The notes under the pieces were generated by a model, which was not told the DNA's origin, made no database searches, and saw only the letters and a list, made by a program, of their open reading frames with translations. A stretch of 64,000 bases of DNA from Lepidodermella squamata (taxonomy: Eukaryota > Gastrotricha), in NCBI GenBank assembly GCA_047495785.1, contig JBLDXI010000015.1, positions 3,596,001 to 3,660,000 of the forward strand, given 5' to 3'. Below are positions 30,018 to 38,877 of the stretch, one piece after another; position 1 is the stretch's first letter; the number at the start of each line of letters is the position of its first letter. The translations under genes were made by a program, and so were the position numbers.

Positions 30018-32600
30018 CTACTTAGAAGTAGAACCTCGGGAGCCACTGCCTCGAGGCCTTCCCCGGGGTCTGCCTCGACCTCGAACTCCCCTTGAAGTAC
30101 CAGTGGCGTTGACTGCAGGCAATCCTGGAGCATCTCTTCCACCTATTGCACCGGCAGGGCCACGGCTGCCTCTGGAACCACGGCCACCTCTTGCGCCTCG
30201 AGATTCTCGACTGCCGCGGTTGCCACGATTGCTAACACCGCCAACCAAACCACGAAGATCTTCTTCCTCGGAATCCGACTTAGCAACAACACGGCTGTTC
30301 CTTGAGCCACGTCCACCTCTTGCGCCTCGAGATCCACGATTGCCACGGGTGCCACGATTGCCAGCAGTGCCCGCGGTACCAACCAGACCATGAAGAGGAT
30401 CTTCTTCATTCGAATCCGATGTGGCATCATCACGACGACGGACTGGCGAAGGCGAGAAGTTGGGCGATGGCGTTGGCTCCTTTTCACGGAAGCCACCTTG
30501 CATTTCAACGGGGGAAATACTGAGGCGCTGGACATCAGTTTCCAGTTGCTCCGTTGCATCGACTTGAAGCGCGTGACCAACCTTTTGCCTGCGACCACGG
30601 GTTGACTTGCTTGCTGCCGCCAGAGATACCGATCTCAGCTCCGACGGTATCCGTTCAATCTTCAGGCTGTGCAGGAGAGCTACGGCGTGAATGCATGGCA
30701 CCTTCTTCACGCCAGTACGGCAAGAACAGGTTACCTCGCGACCGGGCCTTGCTTCGAGGAACCACGCCTTGTCCAGTGCTTCCTTGAAATGGTCCAGTGA
30801 TTTGTACTGAGAGTAGTTGATGGATCTTATCAGTTCGGGGTCGAATTCGCCGACAGAGATGACGTAACAGTAGATCTGGTCACTTGCTGGCTGAATTCTG
30901 GGATGTTCTGACGCCAAAAATTGCCATGCTTTCATCTTCAACTGGTTGGTAACAGTGGCGACTGCTGCCCAAGCGTCGTCGTCTTGAGACCAGCTGCGAA
31001 GCATGTCGTATGCGGTGACAGTTAAGAAGTTGCGCAAAATAACCTTCTCCCTGTTGGTGAACTCAGCCTTGATCAGTGCATTTAGGCTTTCGACGCCGTT
31101 GTTGGTTGCTGAAAAAGGGGAAAACCCTTCGTACCAACCTTGAACATCTGAGGTAAGCCATTGCTTTTCAAAGTACTCGATGAAACTCGCAGCCTTCCGA
31201 TTGTTTCGCCATTTATCGATGAATAGCTGACGAAGGTTGTCAAACTCTTCGGAGTCGCGTGCCAATTGCAGAAGTGATATGTCATTCTTAATCTAAAAAA
31301 TACCAAGTTGTCGGACGGAAAAGTCATTTTTCGGATAAAATACCTTGCGCTTGATGTCGTCATCAGCTTTGTTGATATACTTCTTCACATTCGCTGAGAC
31401 ATGATACCAACACATCGAACGTTTGGCTTCCTTCCAGGCCTTTGCGATGGCATTTGTGATGTAATCGGCACCATCAGCCATCACATGAGTGGGATAAAAT
31501 TGAGGGCGGCAAATCTTTATTGCCAAGGAATATACGGTTGTCGGATGAAAAAAGACGTTTGTCGGAGAAATCCTACCTTCAAAGAGTTCATCGTAAGCAC
31601 GTTGATTTTCGTTGGAGCAAACAGAAACCATGACAGGATGACATCGGCGGTCGCGATCAGAGGTAGCTGCTACTAACACCTTCGCACGATCGGGTTGGCG
31701 GATAAGCTTGTGGGTCGCGTCAACTTGGAGAAACCCTTTTGTATTGTCCAGGTTACGAAGGAGACGACGAGTTGACAGACAGACTAAATTGAATGAAAAA
31801 TGTCGGATGAAAAAGTCACTTGTCCGTTACTGCCGTTCGTTACCTGAGAAGAACGTAGGTTTTGTGTTGATTTTGTACGAAACCACGAAAGGCTCGTCTT
31901 CGTCGTCGGGCTCTTCCATCCGAGCTTCGCACCAGTTCTGCAACTCAACGGTGCCCATTGGCCCACTAAGATGGATCGCCTCGTCCCGGCTCAAGCCAGT
32001 GGCCATTAGAGCTTCGATGCGCTCCTCTCGCCGAATTCGATACTTCAGGTTTCGCAAGGACTTGAGCCCTACCGCGCCAGTGAAATCGCCCAAGCCAGCA
32101 TTTCTAAGCATTTTGCGCAGTCGTTTCGGTCGAGTGTTTGGGTCAGCTTTCTTGACAAAATCGATAACCTGCGGTGTAATTCGGCGATCTTGCTCTTCGT
32201 GGTTACCGTGGGAACCGCTGAACTCTGCAACGCAGTCTCCGTTGTTGATGTGAAGGGTACAGCGAACCGGGCAGTGGTGGTATCCTTTTTTCTTTGCGAA
32301 CTTGCACAGCCCATAAACCTTCCCTCTGCCATTAGCTAGTCGCTTCTTGTGCCAGTTGATATATGGATCATACTCGCGAAGCCAATCCATACATTGCTTG
32401 GTACTACCAGGCGGGAATTCAGGCGTTACTTGTTGGTCGTAATCGTAGATTCGGCGTTGAATGGCTTGTTGACCTGCTGCATCTTCATCTGCCGAATCCG
32501 AATCCGATTCGGAAGAGGCTGAGGATTCCGAGGAAAATAAGTTAAGCGGCAGTTGTGCCAGGCCAACGGCGAAGACAAAGAATAGTGCAATCAGCGACAT
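30018..32600 (-). CDS. MULE transposase with SWIM finger and RGG-like tail
   Basis: Exons 32600-31844, 31783-31344 and 31292-30018 join (phases 1 and 0, introns 60 and 51 nt) into 823 residues. An acidic Ser-rich N terminus (SSESSASSESDSDSADED) is followed by a Cys/His DNA-binding region (LCKFAKKKGYHHCPVRC). The MULE DDE core follows: FLQVDATHKL (first Asp), HVMADGADYITNAI (second Asp) and CWYHVSANVKKYI, with a catalytic Glu expected near VESLNALIK. Then comes a SWIM zinc finger (CSCRTGVKKVPCIHAVALLH). The last ~170 residues are Arg/Gly/Ser repeats (GNRGSRGARGGRGSR) around two acidic DSEEEDLRGLVGG blocks, an unusual RGG-type tail. No frameshift or stop interrupts it. Both introns and an in-frame segment (31530-31577) carry terminal-repeat-like motifs. 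Confidence 0.88.
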
Positions 32601-32702
32601 TTCTCAACTAGTGTTGGGAAACTTTCAAATCACTCCTAACAACTTTCACTCTCTTTTAAAGGCCTAGCGCTGCGCCGAGCTGCGCCTGGCACACGCCTGG
32701 CA

Positions 32703-32820
32703 CGTGTCGGATGAAAAAAGGCGCTCGTGTCGGATGTTTTTAGTCACATTTTAGGTTGTCGGATGAAATAAGACATATGTCTGATAAAAGAAGACATATG
32801 TCTGATGAAAAAAGTCACAC
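32703..32820 (-). repeat. MULE right terminal inverted repeat
   Basis: Read on the minus strand it begins GTGTGACTTTTTTCATCAG, then the same two ACATATGTCTT blocks and CATCCGACAACC as the left arm. The outermost ~15 bases are less well matched to the left end. Confidence 0.88.
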
Positions 32821-32830
32821 CCTAATGAAC
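32821..32830. repeat. MULE target-site duplication, right copy
   Basis: CCTAATGAAC directly follows the outer end of the right terminal inverted repeat and matches the left copy perfectly. Confidence 0.93.
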
Positions 32831-33336
32831 CTATATGCATATTTTGAGCTCATTTGTAAAAAGCCAAGGCCGTTTAGTGTTGGGGCTTATGGCGTGTATT
32901 AGCTATGAATATTCATATCACTTGTGAATATTCGCATGATTCATGAGGGAGTTATTGCAGAGAAATGGCCGCCAATAATTTTAGTTGATTTTTGCGTGGG
33001 TTAATGTTTCCGGCCTTCAGCTGGCTGAAAACGCGAATATACTAGGAAGTTTTAATTTCAAGACGGGTCGGGGGTACGAAATCACCAACATTAATACAAA
33101 TTTCGGGATAAAAATTCGACCTTCATTAATGGTTTTGACTCAGTTTTTGGCTCAGCCAATTTTGATATTATATTAATCATTCATTTAGATTTCGTACTAA
33201 AAAATGCGATAATTTACGTGTATCCAGCGGAAGTAGATTGGATTTAAAGCTTTTCCTCACGTACGATTCCTATAAAAAAAAAATGATTTAAGATTACTAA
33301 ATCAACTCGGTGCTTTTTATTTGAACTTTTTTGGAC
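32831..33336. other. Intergenic MULE-GPCR 5
   Basis: This AT-rich 506-bp spacer has no supported gene. It presumably holds the promoter of GPCR paralogue 5. Confidence 0.45.
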
Positions 33337-34416
33337 ATGGATAATATAACTTGGAATAACTCAAATACTGGACGATGCTTCCCAATCGAGAAATCCGATG
33401 ACTTCTCGACAGTTTTCTTCGGCATGCTTGTACCGGCTTTCAACATTTTAGGAATGTTCGGCAACATATTGAACATAATCGTTTTCTCAGACCGGCGCAG
33501 CATGTCCTCGCCAACTTACATCTACCTTAACGCACTGAGCATCTGCCACGCCGCTGTTCTGCTAGGCCAGGCCTACTACCAAATCGGGGTTCACTTTTTG
33601 TACGACAGTTACCCAGCGATTATTCTCTGCCTGAACGTCACCTGGCCTATATCGAGTTACGCTTCATCGATTTCAAGCTGTTTAATCGCCGCTGTCAGTG
33701 TTGAACGGTACATATGTGTCAGCACTTTGGTTCAGCCGTCAAAAGTTGCTTTGAAAAGGAAACAATCATCAGCGAGACGAGTCATTTGGGCATTGACAAT
33801 TGTCCTGTTGATTGTCAATGGCCCTATAATGGGCGCGTACGTTTTCGATGAAGAACGTTGGTGCTTCTCAACCAGGTGGAAGGGCGGTTGGTACTTGATC
33901 TACCTACTTATCCGCTTTATCGGCCTCAATTTCATCGCGATAGCTTTCATTCTAGTCTTCCAATTTCTGTTGATCAAACTGCTGGTGAGAAAGGCGGATA
34001 GGTCTAGCGTGCTGCTCAGCCACAGTTGCTTGAAGACCCTGGCTTATCGTCGAAGGGAGAGGACTATCACTTCAGCAGTTGCTGTAGCAGCTATCTACAA
34101 CATTGTCATCGAACTAGTGGCTATGGTCTTCAGTCCTGTGACAGTAGCCGCGTTTTGGGTTGACACTGGTGTCGTGAATGACAGTGATATGTTCAAAGTT
34201 GTCAAGGTCTTCCTGGCGATACGTGGCACTCAATTTAGTTTTAGTTTTTTATTCAACTACATATTTAACGACGCATTTAGGAAAACACTGATTAAAAAGC
34301 TGTCTTGCAGGCGAGATAAACCGAATAGATACATAGGAAATAGAAGAATTTCTGTCATGTCCACATCGTCTCTTCCAGTCAGTGAAGAATTTAAAAATTT
34401 AAATGAAATTTTTTGA
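33337..34416 (+). CDS. Rhodopsin-like orphan GPCR, paralogue 5 (intronless)
   Basis: A continuous 359-codon frame from ATG 33337 (an in-frame TTG precedes it). The N terminus has sequons NIT and NNS. It shares MFGNILNIIVFSDRR, SSPTYIYLNALSICH, SVERYICV at the end of TM3, WCFSTRW, RRRERTITSAVAV and a TM7 end FNDAFRKTL with the rest of the cluster. Like paralogue 4 it lacks the coding intron found in paralogues 1-3. The basic tail (SCRRDKPNRYIGNRRIS) may be phosphorylated. AATAAATAAA begins about 4 bases after the stop and may be the poly(A) signal. Ligand unknown. Confidence 0.85.
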   Translation: MDNITWNNSNTGRCFPIEKSDDFSTVFFGMLVPAFNILGMFGNILNIIVFSDRRSMSSPTYIYLNALSICHAAVLLGQAYYQIGVHFLYDSYPAIILCLNVTWPISSYASSISSCLIAAVSVERYICVSTLVQPSKVALKRKQSSARRVIWALTIVLLIVNGPIMGAYVFDEERWCFSTRWKGGWYLIYLLIRFIGLNFIAIAFILVFQFLLIKLLVRKADRSSVLLSHSCLKTLAYRRRERTITSAVAVAAIYNIVIELVAMVFSPVTVAAFWVDTGVVNDSDMFKVVKVFLAIRGTQFSFSFLFNYIFNDAFRKTLIKKLSCRRDKPNRYIGNRRISVMSTSSLPVSEEFKNLNEIF

Positions 34417-34462
34417 CAATAAATAAACAAAATAATATGTTTTTCGCTTCTCGTTTTGAGGC

Positions 34463-34897
34463 ACATTTTCGCCTAAATTTCCTCCAAGCGCGCACTCTGA
34501 TTGGTCCACCGCGCGCTCGATGACTTACAAAGGCAAACTTTCGAATTTCCCGGCGGTTTTTATATCAAAATAAAATTCATCAAATCTAGAATCGATTGAA
34601 TATGGGGTTCTCGCTCGAAAAATGTAAAGTGAAACTTTTTTACGCGCATTCAAATTAATGCGCAGCACTAGTGACTTGTGCGCTTTAGACGACAACTTTT
34701 GAGCACACGTGAAAAAATGTTGCGTCACATTTTTCGAGCGAGAACCCTATATTCAATCGATTCTAAATTTGATGAATTTTATTTTGATATAAAAACCGCC
34801 GGGAAATTCGAAAGTTTCCCTTTATCATTCATCGAGCGCGCGGTGGACCAATCAGAGTGCGAGCTTGTAGGAAACTTAGGCGGGCCTGAAAATGTGA
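34463..34897. mobile_element. Foldback MITE, copy 1 (Mutator-type target duplication)
   Basis: A ~435-bp noncoding element whose two halves are near-complete inverted repeats. Shared phrases include ATTGGTCCACCGCGCGCTCG, CCGGCGGTTTTTATATCAAA, ATCGATTGAATATGGGGTTC and CTCGAAAAATGT with their inverted partners; the loop is under 100 bp. CGTTTTGAGGC flanks both sides (34452-34462 and 34898-34908), an 11-bp duplication, or 9 bp if the end bases belong to the element. Copy 2 at 53806-54262 is closely related. It lies between the 3' ends of GPCR 5 and a Cys-loop receptor gene. Confidence 0.88.
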
Positions 34898-34919
34898 CGT
34901 TTTGAGGCGAGTTTAAGCC

Positions 34920-37136
34920 TCATCCAGAGGGTCCCATCATGCTACTTGACGATCCTGGCCCCGAGCCTGATGAAGAGTCAGGGAGCGGTATGCCCATACT
35001 AGCCCTCATAAATGCTTGTGTGAGTTCCATGGCGGTCAGCTGGCAGCTGGAACTTTCCGATTCGATGCTAGCCGTCGATGGCGTAGTTTTACCGGTCAGT
35101 ACAACGACAAAGTATACAACATATCCAGCGAGGCAAAGGGTGCAGTAGCCGATCAAAGCCAGTGTATTCAACGTCTCAGCGCCGCAACGGCGGCGTTTTC
35201 GCTTCTTCTTCGAGTCAACACTGATCATGGTGCTGAGCGGGATATCGTCGTCCTTAGTCAGGCCATCAGCAGCATCCTCAGATTTCGAGACATTTCGAAC
35301 CAGAATCGCAACTACTGACGCCAGGGTGCTTAGCCCGATTTGATAGCTGTAGAATGTATAGATAAACGGGACATTAGTTGACGTAGTAGGGAGTTGACTA
35401 GTCAGTGAATAAGACACGACAAAGTACGATAGAAGAACAGTAATTGCAACGGATGATTTCTCCTCGTCATCGGCCTTCGAAATGAAAACGCTTGCCATTA
35501 GGACCGAAACAATGCCAGTCGGTACGAATACAACCGGCCAGTAGTAGGCAGCAATTCGTTCGATCTCGAAGATGAAGTAAACATGAGACACTAAATAGGT
35601 GTCATTTTTGCCGATGATAACGCAAGATCGGCCCATGGTGAACAACGGATTGTTGGCTGCATCTTTGTTGACTTTAAGCATCTTGCTTGTTGTCGGTTCA
35701 ATGTTAAGAACCAAGGTTGTTTTCTTCGAATTCGAAGATGTATCAGCGGTCATGAAATCTTTAGACGGTGCAATCTGGGTCGATATAAAAATCAATCGAG
35801 GTTTTATCGAATTTTTTCACCTTACGTGGTAGAAACAAAAGTTTGACTCGAATGGAAATCGATATAGATTCATCCTGATTTTTTTTAAATTATTCATAGA
35901 TTGAGGAGTTATCAATTTGATCTTACTCGCAAACTATTTGGCTATTCATCTCGAAGCTGTAGAAGATCATTCCGCTGCTGAAGGCTAGCAGTGACGTAGC
36001 ATCTAAATCACCGGGTGGGACAGTTTCAGCAGCATTCACAATGCTAAGCAAATCGCAAATATTCCAAATTGCATCATAGCCATTTTTTTAATTTACCTGA
36101 ACTTGGGATACCAAATCGCCGAGGCCTGCGGAATCGGCATAGGCTCGATCGGGCAGTCTTCATAGTTCGCATAGGCTGCTTTGATAGAGCTATCTGTCCA
36201 GTTGAAGCGTATTAGGATGGATGTTTTGACAGTCTGCGCCAACGTGTCAACGTCTATGAAAGCTTGCAGGAAAATGTTCACAGTCATCTGCGAAGGTATA
36301 AGGCTTATTATAGCAAAATTGAAGCCCCGTTTCAGAAAAATTATACGCTAAGGCCGGAATTGTTGCGCAAATCTGAGGGAAGGGGAGGCAGCTTGACGTT
36401 ATCGGCAACGCCCTCCAGCAAGTTATTCGCCAGCCTTAGACATGCCTGTCGCAAAGGGAATAATATTAATATCGTACCAAGTGGACACCGTAAATTTGGG
36501 GTTCCGGCAATAAATTTGACGCTCCAGAGCTAATAATTTGTATCAAATTACAGTTTTGAATCTTTTGTTAGAGATTTCACTAATACGCGTAATTTGCTAT
36601 TTTGGCGCTTTATAGAGCCTATATCGATTCCAAGTATCGATTTTAAAAATCAGCGAATTTTCAGGTATCAGAATTCTTGGTATAGCCAACTTTGAAAATA
36701 TTTCTACCTATATAGCTGATGGTACTACCCGATTGTTAAATCGCAAAGAATCGGAGAAATTTAGGGCTGAGTTTAGTGTTTCAAATATTTAGACCCGAAA
36801 ACAAAGTTTTTGTACTTCAACAGGATTTGGCGGGGTCATTGGCGGGCCTTGGGCTGGTCTTGAGTCTGAAGACGTTGCGTTTGCACTGCTGTTTGTAGCT
36901 CCAGAGTCAGTTACATTGGCCGATCCATTGGTAGAAGAGCTTGCATTAGCTGGACTAGGGGCTGAATTAGTACTCGAGTTAGCTGGCGGAGCCTGGTTTG
37001 AGGGCGGAGGCGCAGGTGCGGGGTTTTGTCTCCCCTTGGCTGGCGCTGGAGTTGGGCCGTTGTTCGCCGGGGCTTGCCCAAGCGAAGCACTCAGCAAAAC
37101 ACTGAATAATATGAAAAAGCCCAACAGGTTCATCAT
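34920..37136 (-). CDS. Cys-loop ligand-gated ion channel subunit A
   Basis: Six exons (37136-36816, 36445-36347, 36287-36097, 36043-35927, 35874-35826, 35774-34920) close in phase to 543 residues. A signal peptide (LLGFFILFSVLLSASLG) precedes an unusual ~85-residue Ala/Pro/Ser/Asn-rich segment, then the extracellular domain with a perfect C-x13-C Cys-loop (CEMNLYRFPFESNFC, split by an intron). TM1 AAYYWPVVFVPTGIVSVLM, TM2 SSVAITVLLSYFVVSYSLTS ending QLPTTST, TM3 and TM4 follow. The EEK before TM2 resembles cation-selective nicotinic-type channels, and the PAR motif of anion channels is absent. No vicinal Cys pair is seen in loop C, so it is not a classical nicotinic alpha subunit. The C terminus is a Ser/Gly/Pro tail. 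Joining exon 1 to exon 2 over a 370-nt intron is the least certain step. Confidence 0.82.
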
Positions 37137-37364
37137 TTTTCTCTGATTCCAAAAAGAATGACGAGATTCTCGAACATGTTTTGCACATCGGCCCTGAATC
37201 GCAATTTCCGTTAACCTTTGGAACCTTCAACGCAATATCGGAGTTACCCACCGGAAATTAAACCGCGTTGTGCGTTAGTTTTTAATTACAATAGAAAAAT
37301 CACGACGGTTTTATAACATAGGACTATACAGTGATGAGTTAGTTATCTCTCGAAAAGTTGGCAC

Positions 37365-38877
37365 TCAAGCGTTAGTCTTGGTTGCGGAGATGAATTCTTT
37401 CGAGGTCAACATTGCCGCCAAGGTGCAGTTGCCGCTCTCGCCCGGGATCGACGCAATGTTTTCATCGTTGAGGCTCATGATTGACGTAAAGTAAACAATA
37501 TAACCAGCCAGGCATAGCACGATGTATAGAGCCAGCGTCAAGTTGTTCAAATAATCGGCTGTGAAACGGAATTTGCAGCGTCGAGATTTAATTTCCACGA
37601 GCTTCTCATCAACTTCGTCTGCCAACGATTCAGCTACGGCTAGGTTTCGAATAACAGCAGCTACAATCGTAGCTGCAGTGCTTAGCATTGTTTGATAGGC
37701 GAAGAACCAATAGACATACGGAATTTTCGTCGACGTAGTCGGTAGTTGAGCTGACAATGAGAAAGAAACGACGAAATAAGACAGCAAAACTGTTAAAGCG
37801 ATTGAAAGTTTTTCCCCATCATCGGCTTTCACCATGAATACAACAGCCATGAGAACACTGACGATACCGGTCGGTATGAAAACAGCAGGCCAGTAGTACG
37901 TTGGGTTCCGTTTTACCTCGAAAAACATGTAGACATGCGTGAATAGGTACGTTTCGTTGCTGCCTTTCATCGCGCAAGTTCGCTCCATTGAGAATAACGG
38001 ATTCATAGCGGATACTTTACTCAGCTTCAACATCGAACTTTTTTCCATGTTGACTTCAATAGTATTTCCTGATGTCTGGTTAGTCGGAAAGGGTGGTACC
38101 ATGTAGTCCCGGGTGGGTACTAGCTGAAAATGGCAGATGTTTTTATCCCACGGAAAGGCGCGAAGGTCCATACTGGAAATAAAAAAAAATTAAAACAAAC
38201 TTCTAACAATTCTCAGTTAAAATCGAACTCGCAAGTAATATCGGTCTTTGTTTCGAAATAGTAGAAATTCATTCCGATGGGATATACGAGTATCGGCATG
38301 GCATCCTGATCCCCAGGACTTATCGTCTGAGCGGAATTAACAATGCTGGAAAAATAATGAATTATTATTATTACTCTTATTGATAAGCATTTTTGTTGAA
38401 TTACCTAAATTTCGGATACCACATCAGCCCAGCTTGGGGAACAGCTACAGCTTGACGATTGCAGCCAGATTTTGAGAAGGCCGCGATCAATCGGGAATCT
38501 GTCCAAGTGAACCGGACCAGAATCGACAATTTTACAGCTTGTGCCAAAACGTCCACCCCGATGAAAGATTGCAGGAAAATGTTAGTTATTAGCTGGAATA
38601 TCACAAATTTGAGATGAAATTCTATAATTATTGAGGAATTTTACCGATAGTTTGCCAGGCGGGGGGAGTTTGATGGCAGAATCAAACGTCGGGCTGAGTA
38701 GTGTATTCGCCAAATTTGTGCAGTTGGTCTGAAATAGAATAAAAAGGATTTATTTTTGTATTATGCAACTCCAGAAATTCTGACATCGTCTATAACAGCA
38801 GCTTGAGGTGGACCCTGGGCAATTACCATCGTGCCAGGCAGCAACATCAGCGTGAAAACTCCGAAGCTCAAGATCAT
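37365..38877 (-). CDS. Cys-loop ligand-gated ion channel subunit B
   Basis: Five exons (38877-38785, 38728-38645, 38592-38405, 38345-38229, 38172-37365) give 429 residues. It is a tandem paralogue of subunit A: intron positions and phases agree, the fourth exon is 117 nt in both genes, but the intron that follows the Cys-loop in A is missing here. A short signal peptide (MILSFGVFTLMLLPGTMVIA) leads directly to TNCTNLANTLL. The Cys-loop CDMDLRAFPWDKNIC has 13 residues between cysteines. GEKLSIALTVLLSYFVVSFS before QLPTTST has the GEK motif typical of cation channels. TM4 is LTLALYIVLCLAGYIVYF. The donor GTTCGA after exon 4 is non-consensus but needed to make the Cys-loop. The two subunits might co-assemble. 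Confidence 0.83.

Larger units (their letters stand above)
29833..32820 (-). mobile_element. Complete MULE (Mutator-like) DNA transposon
   Basis: The element is bounded by a perfect 10-bp target duplication, CCTAATGAAC, at 29823-29832 and 32821-32830. Its ends are long terminal inverted repeats of ~120-135 bp (about 29833-29968 and 32703-32820). Each arm contains five copies of an ATCCGACA / ATCAGACA motif, including a shared segment with two ACATATGTCTT blocks. It carries one minus-strand gene whose product has MULE transposase and SWIM zinc-finger domains. Size (~3 kb), target-duplication length (9-11 bp in this superfamily) and gene content agree. With intact ends and an open reading frame it looks recently active. 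It lies between GPCR paralogues 4 and 5. Confidence 0.93.

Noticed and set aside
31515-31576. A third intron in the MULE transposase (GTAGGA...AATAAAG)
   Set aside because: Splicing would shift the frame (62 nt), whereas reading through keeps it open. It was treated as an in-frame insert instead.
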